64,000 nt of DNA from Tolypothrix sp. PCC 7712 (GCF_025860405.1 NZ_CP063785.1:124001-188000), one strand, 5' to 3'; shown: positions 17,649 to 25,934, counted from the first letter of the stretch. The notes: a model not told the origin generated them from the sequence alone. Made by a program: numbers and translations.

Positions 17649-19466
17649 CTAATGGAATAGGTGGCTAGGCGGAATCTGCTTAATTGGAATTAATGCTTTG
17701 ATTACAGATTGTACAATTGGTGCAGCAACAGTACCACCATAAGCATTTGCGCCTTTTGGTTCGTCTACCAATGCTAAAACTACATAATGGGGTGATTGTG
17801 CTGGTAATATCCCCAAGAAACTGGTGATATAAGCGCCTCTTTGATAACCACCAGTAGAACTAAATTTTTGTGCCGTACCAGTTTTACCAGCTATGCGATA
17901 ACCAGCAATCTTTGATGCTTTTCCAGTTCCTTGGTCAACTACAGTTTCCATCATTTTAATTACCTGTTGAGTTGTCATACTGGAGAAAATTGGGCGTGCT
18001 GTGGGGAGAGTTGGTGAATAATGCATCTGTCCTTGACTATCAATCAGTCCTTGAACTACGTGAGGTGTAACTAATTTCCCTCCGTTAGCTAAAGCACCGT
18101 GCAATTGCACTAACTGTAGTGCTGTCAGAGAAAAGCCTTGTCCAAAAGAAGCTGTCGCCTTCTCAATGGGTGAAGCCATAAATTTTTCTTGGCTTTTTAA
18201 TTGACTACTAACTACAAATGGCAAATCTGTCTTGATAGATTGTCCTATTCCTAAGCGCTGCAGCCATTGGTAATAGATGGAAGTTGGCAATCGCTGCATA
18301 ATTTTCACCATACCAACATTGCTGGAGTGTTGTAGAATTTGAGCAATGTTAATCATGCGATCGCTGTTTTGCTCCGCATTTTTGATGGTGCGATCGGCCA
18401 CCCTAATAAAACCAGGATCGTCAAATACATCATCTGGTTTAATGACACCAGTCTCCAATGCGATCGCCACATTTAAAGGCTTGAAAGTCGATCCTGGTTC
18501 ATATAGATCTGCTATTGTCCAATTTTTAAATAGGGAAATATCAGCTTTGGAATATTCATTGGGGTTATAGCTAGGTACAGAGACTAAAGCTAGCAACGAA
18601 CCATCCCATGCATCCATCACAATTACAGCACCACGTTTTGCCCTAAACTTTTCTATTTGCTGTTTGAGTGCAGCCCGCGCTATTCTTTGGATACGGCTAT
18701 CAATAGTTAGTTGTAGTCGCAAGTCATCAACACTGAGAAATCCTGTTGGCGTACCATCTGGGAGTAATGCGCCGTTTCCTTCTCGCCTGAGTTTGAGAGT
18801 TTGTGCAGAACGCGCTAGTAAATTTTCTTGGCTGTACTCTACACCAGCTTGACCCTGACGTTCTGTATTGATGTAACCCACCACATCTGCAGTTAAATCT
18901 GCTTCTGGATAAAATCGCAAGTATTTCTGAGTTAGTTCCAAGCCATTCAGATGTAATGCAAATATCTGAGTAGCAATTTCTTCTGGGACAGCAGAGTCCA
19001 GCAAAATCCCAGTTTTTTGACGTTGAAATATTTTGACTAATTCATCAGCATTTTTATTAAGTATGATAGCTAGGCGTTGTGCTATTTCCTCTGGCGATTT
19101 TTGAAACAATTGAGGATGGGCATATAAAGTATACACAATCCGGTCAAAAGCTAAGAGATCATTATTGCGATCTACAACCATTCGCCGAGGTGTAAAAGGT
19201 CGCAACGTTACCATTTGCTGTTCTCTAGCTTTTTTGGTCAGTTTTTCTCCCTGCACAATTTGCAATTGATACAAATTAATAGCCAAACCTAACCCAGATA
19301 ACATTAATATGCACCAAGTTACAAACAGCCTGTCTCTAGTGTTTGGTATTTGCTTGTTGGTATTTATAGATAGCCTATTGCTGATATATCGTCTGAAATT
19401 ATGCCGCTTTTTGAATCCAGTATTATCAGAAATCTGGGATTTTGTTCTACCATGAAACTTACCCAT
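17649..19466 (-). CDS. ftsI: Class B penicillin-binding protein, FtsI/PBP3 type
   Basis: This 605-residue protein has one N-terminal membrane helix (~46-70), then the PBP dimerisation domain with RRMVVDRNNDLLA (~94-106). The transpeptidase domain carries STFK (S326, K329), SSN (381-383) and KTGTAQ (528-533). Class B PBPs are monofunctional D,D-transpeptidases partnered with SEDS glycosyltransferases; FtsI acts at the septum. FtsI in cyanobacteria is usually in the dcw-like region, so this copy in an operon with a microprotein (2-bp gap upstream) and a class A PBP may be a specialised paralogue. The gene symbol marks the family, not proven essential-division function. Confidence 0.9.
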   Translation of the reverse strand: MGKFHGRTKSQISDNTGFKKRHNFRRYISNRLSINTNKQIPNTRDRLFVTWCILMLSGLGLAINLYQLQIVQGEKLTKKAREQQMVTLRPFTPRRMVVDRNNDLLAFDRIVYTLYAHPQLFQKSPEEIAQRLAIILNKNADELVKIFQRQKTGILLDSAVPEEIATQIFALHLNGLELTQKYLRFYPEADLTADVVGYINTERQGQAGVEYSQENLLARSAQTLKLRREGNGALLPDGTPTGFLSVDDLRLQLTIDSRIQRIARAALKQQIEKFRAKRGAVIVMDAWDGSLLALVSVPSYNPNEYSKADISLFKNWTIADLYEPGSTFKPLNVAIALETGVIKPDDVFDDPGFIRVADRTIKNAEQNSDRMINIAQILQHSSNVGMVKIMQRLPTSIYYQWLQRLGIGQSIKTDLPFVVSSQLKSQEKFMASPIEKATASFGQGFSLTALQLVQLHGALANGGKLVTPHVVQGLIDSQGQMHYSPTLPTARPIFSSMTTQQVIKMMETVVDQGTGKASKIAGYRIAGKTGTAQKFSSTGGYQRGAYITSFLGILPAQSPHYVVLALVDEPKGANAYGGTVAAPIVQSVIKALIPIKQIPPSHLFH

Positions 19467-19468
19467 AG

Positions 19469-19693
19469 CTAATTTAGAATTTCATAAAAGCTTTGCAGAA
19501 ACTTTCTAGAAGACAAAATTGAATATCTATTATTTAAAATTTGGCAACTTTGAGAAGGCTTAGGTAGAGAATCAATTAGCAATATAATTGATTCCTGAAG
19601 GGAGATATGCTGACTATCTGCATAGAATTTGAGCTTATGATACTGTTCCTTGGTTAGTACAAGGTTAGCAATATTAACTGGAAAATGAGACAT
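19469..19693 (-). CDS. Ribbon-helix-helix-like microprotein heading the PBP operon
   Basis: This 74-residue paralogue of the microprotein at 13598-13819 shares MS.F.VNIAN, LTKEQY.KLKFYA, the HIS turn, LLIDSLPKPSQ and the terminal LSSRKFLQSF. Its stop is only 2 bp before the FtsI-type start, so the two are co-transcribed. An iteron promoter (19744-19811) lies upstream with the predicted start about 44 nt before the ATG, the same as for the paralogue. I know no name for the family. The N-terminal half is compatible with an RHH fold and the C-terminal tail is conserved but unexplained. Confidence 0.8.
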   Translation of the reverse strand: MSHFPVNIANLVLTKEQYHKLKFYADSQHISLQESIILLIDSLPKPSQSCQILNNRYSILSSRKFLQSFYEILN

Positions 19694-19743
19694 AAAAGTG
19701 TAGCAAAAAACAAAATAGTCTGGTGAGTTTTTCTTTATGTTTA

Positions 19744-19811
19744 ACTTTACAGCTTATATATTAAAAAAATGGGTAGAAATCGGTTAGAAATCGGGTAATT
19801 ATCGAATAGAT
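19744..19811 (-). promoter_or_regulatory. Iteron promoter of the PBP operon: four 11-bp repeats plus -10 box
   Basis: Repeats with cores AATGGG, ATCGGT, ATCGGG and ATCGAA start at 19768, 19779, 19790 and 19801, each 11 bp apart. Leftward, CCC is followed by 21 bp and TAAAGT (19749-19744). Both the hexamer and the spacing are identical to the sRNA A promoter. The predicted transcript start is near 19737. Confidence 0.75.
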
Positions 19812-19908
19812 ATTAAATCCACAAGTTTTGTCAGAAATCGCTACAATCTGTAATATTGTATAACTCTAAGCTAATACAGCTTTAAATTGCATAACTACTA
19901 TTGGTAAT

Positions 19909-19942
19909 GGTTGACTGTTAACTGTTGACTGTCAACGGTCAA
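19909..19942. repeat. STRR heptanucleotide array
   Basis: Tandem GTTGACT/GTTAACT and GTCAACG units meet head to head here. The flanking ATTGCATAACTACT matches the flank of the array at 39138, so the two belong to one dispersed element type. Confidence 0.85.
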
Positions 19943-20017
19943 TGTGCAAAACCAGTAAGTTGACAAATTAAATCCGACTACTAAGTAAGTGGGCAGGAAA
20001 ATTTATAACTATGTCAT

Positions 20018-20160
20018 TGCGTTCGTCGAAGACGTTCCCGAAGGGTACGTAGCAAAGCGAAGTGTTCGCGTTCGCGTAGCGTCTCCGCAGGAGAAGCGTT
20101 CCCGTTCGACGTTCGCGCAGCGTCTCGTAGAGAAGTCGTTCCCGCAGGCTAGGGTAGCAA
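20018..20160. repeat. Cluster of GC-rich palindromic repeats
   Basis: Dense short inverted and direct motifs occur here, including GCGTTCGTCGAAGACGTT, GAAGCGTTCCCG and GCGTCTCCGCAGGAGAAGCG. The ORF reading through it (19989-20243) has repeat-derived sequence, so I do not call a gene. The first 19 bases of the repeat (20018-20036) recur inside the TauE/SafE gene at 53529-53547. Confidence 0.75.
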
Positions 20161-20250
20161 TCGCAAGAGTTTTGAGTAATTTACATTCTTTTACATCGTT
20201 AAGTTTATTCGTGTCTACCTACTTACAATCAGCTTTTTATTGAGGATATA

Positions 20251-20323
20251 GAAAAATTAAAATTCTCCAAACTAAATAATTAAAATAGTTTGAAGAATGT
20301 ATAGTGTAAAAGAGGTTAATTCA
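20251..20323 (-). ncRNA. Putative small RNA B (paralogue of sRNA A)
   Basis: A ~73-nt leftward transcript is predicted from the promoter at 20330-20386. Its 5' part includes UUAACCUCUUUUACAC, aligned with the CCUCU region of sRNA A. Its hairpin UUCUUCAAACU/AGUUUGGAGAA (20297-20287 and 20273-20263) is followed by UUUUAAUUUUU. On the minus strand the stem is complete with one G-U wobble. On the + strand the same position would be a C-A mismatch, which supports transcription from the minus strand. It is divergent from the histidine kinase gene. Confidence 0.6.
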
Positions 20324-20329
20324 ATTATT

Positions 20330-20386
20330 AGCCTAACAATAAATTGTAGAAATAAGGGGCATATATCGGGTACAAATAGGGGAATT
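20330..20386 (-). promoter_or_regulatory. Iteron promoter of putative sRNA B, in the kinase leader
   Basis: Cores AAGGGG, ATCGGG and ATAGGG start at 20354, 20365 and 20376, 11 bp apart. Leftward, CCC is followed by 21 bp and TAGGCT (20335-20330). The array ends 13 bp before the histidine kinase ATG. Binding could therefore both activate sRNA B and affect kinase expression. Confidence 0.65.
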
Positions 20387-20399
20387 TAAAGGTAGCACT

Positions 20400-21770
20400 A
20401 TGAAATGGTCACTGGAAAGAAAATGGATTGCTTCTGGTTTTGGTTTATCTTTGATACTCATGGGTATAGTTAGTTTAATTTCTTACCAAAATGCCACTCA
20501 GTTAATTGCAAGTAGCAATAAAGTAAAGCATACACATGAAGTAATGAAAAGCCTGATCGATATCTTTGCTACCTTGACAGATGCGGAAGCAGGACGTAGA
20601 GGGTATATTCTGTTTGGAGAGCGATCGGAACTCAAACGTTATGAACAGGCAATGCAAAGTCTAAATGCCAAAGTCAAAAATTTGCAACAACAACTTGCTG
20701 ATGATACTTCTCAACAGCAACAACTCATGAAGCTGAAAGTTTTAATTGCTCAAAGAGTTGAACTTTCTCAACAGTCGCTCAAACTTCAGGAATTAGGCAA
20801 ATCAACCGTTGCACTGCAAGCTACAAAAATTAACCAAACTCGTGGTGAAATTCGCCAAATTCTGGCTCAGTTGCAAGCAAGAGAAGAACAGTTATTAGAA
20901 ATTTCGGTGAAACATTCCCAGCAAAATATTCACAACCGGATGTTAATTGAATTCCTAGGTACAGTGCTGAGTTTTGCTATTTTGTTGGCTGTTTACGCTT
21001 TGCTTTATCAACAATTGGTGAAGCGTCAGCAAGCAGAAGCTTTGCAACGGACATTAGCTCAAGAAAAAGAACTCAGTGAATTAAAACTGCGCTTTTTTTC
21101 GATGGTTTCCCATGAATTTCGCACCCCTTTGAGTATTATTTTAGGTTCAGCTCAATTATTAGCTCAAAGCAATCAGCAGTGGACAGAAGAAAAGAAAGTT
21201 AAAAATTTACATCGGATTCAATCTTCAGCTCGGTCAATGAACCAATTGTTAACCGATATTTTGACTCTGACTAGAGCAGAAGCTGGGAAGCTAGAATTTA
21301 ATCCAGAACTTTTAGATTTAGAAGCATTTTGTCTTAACTTAATTGAAGATATTCAATTTTGTAATCAACCGCAACATCCAATTAAATTTATTACAAAAAA
21401 TAACTGTACCCATGCTCAATTAGATGAAAATTTGCTATACTCAATTCTCAGTAATTTGCTTGCCAATGCCATTAAATACTCGCCAGCAGATGCAGATATA
21501 TTGTTGATTCTCAGTTGTGAAGCAGACACAATTATTTTGCAAGTTAAAGATTCAGGCATAGGTATACCATCAGAATTTCAGCAGCATTTATTTGAGCCTT
21601 TTCATCGTGCAGAGAATGTAGGTAAAATTGTTGGGACTGGACTAGGATTAGCTGTAGTTAAAAAGTGTGTGGAATTGCATCAAGGCGAAATTTACGTAGA
21701 AAGTGAGGTAGATATTGGCACTACTTTCACAGTAAAAATTTCCCAATCTCACAGCCAAATCAAGAAGTAA
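20400..21770 (+). CDS. CHASE3-domain sensor histidine kinase
   Basis: This 456-residue protein has an N-terminal membrane helix (~10-30), a CHASE3 extracytoplasmic domain (~40-170) with DAEAGRRGYILFGE, a second membrane helix (~180-203), HisKA with MVSHEFRTPLS (H238) and an HATPase domain with NLLANAIKYSP, DSGIGIP and GTGLGLAVVKK. It is a full-length two-component kinase without its own receiver. It is 5 kb from the OmpR-type regulator, with which it shares the iteron neighbourhood (array at 20354-20386 just upstream of its ATG), so the two may be cognate (inference). CHASE3 ligands are generally unknown. Confidence 0.93.
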   Translation: MKWSLERKWIASGFGLSLILMGIVSLISYQNATQLIASSNKVKHTHEVMKSLIDIFATLTDAEAGRRGYILFGERSELKRYEQAMQSLNAKVKNLQQQLADDTSQQQQLMKLKVLIAQRVELSQQSLKLQELGKSTVALQATKINQTRGEIRQILAQLQAREEQLLEISVKHSQQNIHNRMLIEFLGTVLSFAILLAVYALLYQQLVKRQQAEALQRTLAQEKELSELKLRFFSMVSHEFRTPLSIILGSAQLLAQSNQQWTEEKKVKNLHRIQSSARSMNQLLTDILTLTRAEAGKLEFNPELLDLEAFCLNLIEDIQFCNQPQHPIKFITKNNCTHAQLDENLLYSILSNLLANAIKYSPADADILLILSCEADTIILQVKDSGIGIPSEFQQHLFEPFHRAENVGKIVGTGLGLAVVKKCVELHQGEIYVESEVDIGTTFTVKISQSHSQIKK

Positions 21771-21891
21771 CATAGAATGAATTTTCAGATGATATGAATC
21801 AGAATTACCAATATTTATTTGATGGTAAAATTCCCTAGATTTATCTGTAGAATCAATCTAAAATCCGCTTTTATGTGTAAAGTAATATATT

Positions 21892-22408
21892 TGTGACTTA
21901 AAGGAAATGTTTGCCGCAATGGCAAGCTTTTACTTTAATTTGATTGCGGCTTCTTGATACTTTAAACAGTATCTAGTAGTCTATGAGACAAAAATTGCTG
22001 TAACTCTGATAAAATTTTCAATCATTAAGTATAATTATTTACAATATGGTCAATGAACAAGCGGCTTACTTTTAGTTCAATTCTGAACTAGGGGCAGAAT
22101 TTTACTTTAAATAGTGGAGAAAACTCACTGTCTCCCTCGATGGCGATAGCGAAGCGCCGACCTGTCGGTTCGCAACCGAAATAGTTCAGTTTTAACTAAA
22201 ATGTTGCCATGAGTTCAAAACTTAGGTAAAAGCTTGCCGTTTGTTCTGAACACTTTTTAAGTAAATATGCTTGGTTTAAGGAAGTTTGATAATAATTCCA
22301 GCCATTTTTACCCTATAAACCAACAGGCTACTGTCTAAAGTATGAGATTACCGGAGTGAAATTAAAGTAAAAGCTTGCCGTTGCGGCAAACAATTCCTTT
22401 AAGTCACA
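21892..22408. mobile_element. 517-bp MITE-like element with 50-bp terminal inverted repeats
   Basis: The left end 21892-21941 (TGTGACTTAAAGG...) and the right end 22359-22408 (...CCTTTAAGTCACA) are inverted copies matching at 48 of 50 positions by eye. The interior has no ORF of note and contains palindromic bits (e.g. GTTCAATTCTGAAC, CCGACCTGTCGG) and a partial internal copy of the end (GTAAAAGCTTGCCGTTTG near 22224). The right end abuts the truncated hydrolase gene. A clear target-site duplication is not visible. It looks like a non-autonomous element needing a transposase elsewhere. Confidence 0.75.
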
Positions 22409-22409
22409 T

Positions 22410-22790
22410 AAAATTCCAGTGATGATTGTTTCTGGTAATAATGATACCGTAGCTCCAGCTTTACCAGAACAAATTAAACCATTTACTTGGTTGACTATTC
22501 CCAATAAATATTTAGTATTAATTAATGGTGACACCCACTTTTCAACTATCGTAGAATCATCAAATGCAGTTGTGCCAGTGCCTACACAAGTAATCGGTTC
22601 TAGTCCTGAATTAGCTCGTAGTTATGTTAAAGCTTTAAGCATTCCTTTTTTTTAAACTTATGTAGCCCAACAACCAAGCTATATTTCTTACCTCAGCGCA
22701 GATTATACTAATACTATTAGTCAGCAACCACTACCTTTAAGTTTAGTGAAATCTTTGAATTCTGAGCAATTACAACAAGCTTTTAAATAG
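22410..22790 (+). pseudogene. Alpha/beta hydrolase (DUF1400-type) C-terminal fragment with internal stop
   Basis: From 22410 the frame reads IPVMIVSGNNDTVAPALPEQ, then PFTWLTIPNKYLVLINGDTHFSTI, the C-terminal acid/His region of cyanobacterial dienelactone-hydrolase-like proteins. After IPFF an in-frame TAA (22653-22655) interrupts it. The same frame then continues TYVAQQPSYISYLSADYTN to a TAG at 22788-22790. The N-terminal two thirds, including the nucleophile, are absent and the fragment begins at the edge of the MITE-like element. It is a relic, probably cut off by insertion or deletion there. Confidence 0.8.
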
Positions 22791-22901
22791 TCTAATTGCT
22801 GGGGTTAATCAAGGCAGATACAAAGTGCCTACTCTAAATATCAAGTCTCTAGATAAATCCTCAAGCCAATCCAGTTTCATTTTAAAAGTAATACAACTAA
22901 A

Positions 22902-23037
22902 CTATAGTAATCCTCAATGATTTGTGAAATCTGATCTGAAGGGTTGTTAACTGTTAACTGTTGACAGTCAGCAGTCAACCGTCAACCGTCAACAGCCAAA
23001 ACCGATATTTTTCACAACTTAAATAGGATTGCTATAG
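22902..23037. repeat. STRR-bearing palindromic element, copy 1
   Basis: The ends CTATAGTAATCCT (22902) and AGGATTGCTATAG (to 23037) are inverted repeats. The centre holds GTTAACT/GTCAACC heptamers. Its reverse complement aligns along its whole length with the copy at 30019-30146 (shared TTGTGAAAAATATCGGTTTT and AACAACCCT), so the array is the core of a ~130-bp dispersed element rather than a free-standing repeat. Confidence 0.8.
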
Positions 23038-23168
23038 CAAGATTCAATCTTGAATTTTAATAAAATCCTAGAAAATTTATTTCAATATCGCCAGAGTATT
23101 TAAACCCAGAGACTGAGGAAAAAGTCCGGGAAGATTATTAATCTGGAACGTAAGGGTAGCAATTTGCA

Positions 23169-24080
23169 ATGATTATGAATCTCACAAATCGTCAACAGCC
23201 GATTTATGTATTCCAGGTAACTCCGGAAATCTCACTTATTTGGACTACTTTGGGTTCATTATTGTTAATAATAGCAGCCGCAGGTGCCAGTTGGTATTAC
23301 GCAACCATTCACGGAGAAACACTGATTTTCAGTGTAGAAAGTTCTGAAGGTGGAGTTTGGCGCGGAATTATCCCCTTTATCTTTTTATTTGTGGTTACTT
23401 TTGGTACTATCATTGTTCATGAATTAGTGCATGGAATTGCATTTGCTGCTTTTGGTGGTTCGCCACGCTATGGATTGAAAATTAAATATTTATTACCTTT
23501 AGCTTATGCAACTTCACCTGGGAATTTTTTCCGCCGCAATAATTTTCTTGTCATTGGTCTAGCACCATTAGTAGTCATTGATATTTTATGTTTGCTCCTA
23601 TTAGCAATTTTTCCTCAAGCACCTTGGTTAATTTGGGTAATTGCAATCAATACAGGTGGTGCGATTGGTGATATCTGGATGGCGGTGCAATTAATACGTT
23701 GTCCGCAGTCAATTCGAGTCGAAGATAGGGAAGAAGGGATGGCTATTTATGCTCCTCTTCATGTAACTCGTCGAGAACTGCCTTTTGGTAGAACTGATAA
23801 AAGTAGACCTCGTTCAGTAGCATCATCTTTATTAAATTTTGCTTTGATGGCTTTGTGCCTATTATTGATATCTACATTTTTGCTGATACCAATATTAAAA
23901 ATATTAGCAGTGCCTTCATTTATTATTGGTAATAACTATTTCTGGATTTTACGTTGGGAAAATACCACAGCAGGATTTAGTCTAGGTTTTAACTGGATAT
24001 CAATTTTATTAATGGTTTTGACTTTAGTTATTATAGGATTATTAGTTAAGATGTTTCAACGCCACTTCACTAATACTTAA
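23169..24080 (+). CDS. DUF3267 putative zincin-type membrane protein
   Basis: This 303-residue protein has about six hydrophobic helices (~25-45, 68-90, 118-140, 145-165, 215-240, 265-295). The HELVH motif (H84, E85, H88) lies within a helix, followed by GIAFAAFGGSPRYGLK, as in the DUF3267 'putative zincin peptidase' family related to M50 site-2 proteases. Intramembrane proteolysis is plausible but unproven for the family. The second metal-ligand motif (usually N/D in a later helix) is not obvious. AAGGG precedes the ATG ATT ATG start. It may be co-transcribed with the SH3 gene 64 bp downstream. Confidence 0.82.
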   Translation: MIMNLTNRQQPIYVFQVTPEISLIWTTLGSLLLIIAAAGASWYYATIHGETLIFSVESSEGGVWRGIIPFIFLFVVTFGTIIVHELVHGIAFAAFGGSPRYGLKIKYLLPLAYATSPGNFFRRNNFLVIGLAPLVVIDILCLLLLAIFPQAPWLIWVIAINTGGAIGDIWMAVQLIRCPQSIRVEDREEGMAIYAPLHVTRRELPFGRTDKSRPRSVASSLLNFALMALCLLLISTFLLIPILKILAVPSFIIGNNYFWILRWENTTAGFSLGFNWISILLMVLTLVIIGLLVKMFQRHFTNT

Positions 24081-24144
24081 TATCAAAATCTTAAATCATT
24101 ACAGGTTTTATATATCACACACATCAATTGCAAGGAAATAAATT

Positions 24145-24744
24145 ATGATTACTGGAACTGAACAAATTGGGATTCTCAAAACAAATAACCCGAATAACCA
24201 GAACTTGCAAATTAATATCCGTTCTGGCCCTTCGTTGAGCAACAATGTGAAACTCACCAAACCATCTGGTACTCGTGTGACTATTTTGGAGAAAAGTCAG
24301 CCTGCTGGTGATAGATATTCTTGGTATCGTATCCGATATGCAGAGGGTAATAATGATATCGGTTGGGTACGTGAAGATGTAATTAATGTTTTAGCAAATC
24401 CCAATCCTTCACAATCAGATACGCGGCTGTTGTTTGAAACCCAAAGCCGACAAGTACGTGTTTATGGTAGAGAACAGCCATATATGAATATTTACGTTAA
24501 AGCAACTGATAGTACGGATTTACTGCGTGTGGCTGCGGTGCGAATTCCTAAAAGCGATGATTACCAACCTTGGATTAGCTATATAGCAATCAAAGGTACA
24601 ACTGTTTATCAAGTAAGATTTATTCCTGTAACTCAAACTCGGTCGGGTCAAGCAGAATTGATCATTGGTGAAAGCAATAGTGGTCAAATTTATTTACAGG
24701 AAAAAGGCTTTGGGATTCAGGGTTACGAATATAACCAATTATAA
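24145..24744 (+). CDS. SH3-domain protein with a conserved beta-rich C-terminal module
   Basis: This 199-residue protein has no signal peptide. Residues ~5-85 form a bacterial SH3-type domain (NIRSGPSLSNN and WYRIRYAEGNNDIGWVRED are typical). Residues ~95-199 form a second domain starting TRLLFETQSRQVRVYG that I do not recognise by name; it is rich in beta-strand pattern and ends in QEKGFGIQGY. Bacterial SH3 domains often bind peptidoglycan or peptides. Without a signal peptide the location is unclear. A strong hairpin terminator follows. Confidence 0.78.
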   Translation: MITGTEQIGILKTNNPNNQNLQINIRSGPSLSNNVKLTKPSGTRVTILEKSQPAGDRYSWYRIRYAEGNNDIGWVREDVINVLANPNPSQSDTRLLFETQSRQVRVYGREQPYMNIYVKATDSTDLLRVAAVRIPKSDDYQPWISYIAIKGTTVYQVRFIPVTQTRSGQAELIIGESNSGQIYLQEKGFGIQGYEYNQL

Positions 24745-24760
24745 AAAACTTTGAAGTAAA

Positions 24761-24793
24761 AAAAAGGCGATCGCAGCATTGCGATCGCTTTTT
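24761..24793. terminator. HIP1-based bidirectional terminator
   Basis: AAAAAGGCGATCGC (24761-24774), loop AGCATT and GCGATCGCTTTTT (24781-24793) form a strong stem flanked by A and T runs. It sits between convergent genes (SH3 protein on +, PRC-barrel protein on -). The arms are two HIP1 octamers used as a terminator stem. Confidence 0.85.
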
Positions 24794-24819
24794 GTACTGC
24801 TCAAAATTATAGCTCTTCT

Positions 24820-25671
24820 CTATTTATTATGCCTATTACTCTTATCTACAACTGGAATTCCTTCACTATCCACATCTAACTCTTCGCGCCTAACTGTATC
24901 ACTAGCCTCAACTGTATCTGTATCTACAACCTTATTCACTCGAACTTCTTCACGCAAAACAGCTTCTTTGGAAATATCAGGCGTTTCTTCATAAATTTCC
25001 ATACGAGCGAATTCGCTGTCTTGAAAGGCGTGTTGAGGATTGCTTGGTGTTGTCTGTGTGGGATTAACACGCTCAATTACTACACGCTCTTTTTCTACGG
25101 GAACTGCTACACGAGCCGTTTCTGTTTCTACGTGTTTACCAATTTTGACTTCCCCAGCTTTGCGACGTTGTTTGTTGGCTATTAATCGTTCTTCGTACAG
25201 TTTTAGGCTTTGTTGATCCTGGTCATTAATGTTGTAAAGTGAAGGTTCTTGCTCGTAGTTGTAATTGTTGTGATCGTACATGGCAGGCTGTGTTACATCA
25301 GAAGTAGTCAGAGAACCTCGATACACGCCGCGTACTCTCTCCTCATAGTCGTAATCAACCTTCTCTAAATCATCGAAATTAGGCAGATTTTCTACTTGCT
25401 CCCTGGTTAAGCCTTTGGCATAAATGTGCTTTTCAGTGTAATGGATGTCAGCTAGTCCAACAGGTAACAGGACTTTTTTACCAAAAATCCAGAAACCTGT
25501 ATCTACCACAAAATAGCGGAAGTTACCTGTTTGCTCATCAACTAAAATATCCGATAATAAGCCTACTCTTTCATTACGGTTAGCATAAACATCAAATTTT
25601 TTGATGTCATCTAGTTCAAAGGAATCTTCTCGGTAGTTGGGATAAAACTCTTCAAGCTTTACGATTGCCAT
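24820..25671 (-). CDS. PRC-barrel and DUF2382 stress protein
   Basis: This protein of about 283 residues has an N-terminal PRC-barrel (~10-95) with NERVGLLSDILVDEQTG, FRYFVVDTG and KKVLLPVGLA, a linker with DYEERVRGVYR, and a C-terminal DUF2382 domain (~150-270) with LKLYEERLIANKQ and repeated KEAVLREEVRV-like strands. The start is taken at 25669-25671 because GGAGG lies 8 bases upstream; an ATG eight codons earlier lacks a site. PRC-barrel/DUF2382 proteins accumulate under desiccation and osmotic stress in Nostocales (akinete-marker AvaK type; established). A second-type 11-bp repeat promoter lies ~260 bp upstream (25935-25976). Confidence 0.9.
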   Translation of the reverse strand: MAIVKLEEFYPNYREDSFELDDIKKFDVYANRNERVGLLSDILVDEQTGNFRYFVVDTGFWIFGKKVLLPVGLADIHYTEKHIYAKGLTREQVENLPNFDDLEKVDYDYEERVRGVYRGSLTTSDVTQPAMYDHNNYNYEQEPSLYNINDQDQQSLKLYEERLIANKQRRKAGEVKIGKHVETETARVAVPVEKERVVIERVNPTQTTPSNPQHAFQDSEFARMEIYEETPDISKEAVLREEVRVNKVVDTDTVEASDTVRREELDVDSEGIPVVDKSNRHNK

Positions 25672-25841
25672 ATTATTTGCCTCCAAGTTAAACATTTTGA
25701 CGGATAAATATTGTAAGCATTACCGACTTAAACCTGTATAGGTTGTTTATTTACAAGTTTAATAAAAACCTTAAACCATCAATTCTGACTAAGATTGCTC
25801 AGATGAATATAATTGGTGTTCAATATAGGCCATAAGAAATG

Positions 25842-25868
25842 TTTTATCGGAGATGAACTCCGATAAAA
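25842..25868. promoter_or_regulatory. Perfect inverted repeat in the PRC-barrel/SLH intergenic region
   Basis: TTTTATCGGAG, a 5-nt centre and CTCCGATAAAA pair over 11 bp. It lies in the predicted long leader of the PRC-barrel gene, downstream of the repeat promoter at 25935. It could be a terminator/attenuator (either strand ends in a T or A run) or a dimer operator. Confidence 0.5.
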
Positions 25869-25934
25869 GCTGTGGGGACAATCTTCCACAAAAATCCAGA
25901 CCAAATATCACAATTGTGATGTGATTTTGATAGT

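Noticed and set aside
19989..20243. 84-codon ORF upstream of the kinase
   Set aside because: Built from palindromic repeat DNA; composition is not protein-like outside it.
22112..22122. AGTGGAGAAAA inside the MITE as another second-class box
   Set aside because: Only a single unit, no 11-bp partner and no properly spaced -10 hexamer.
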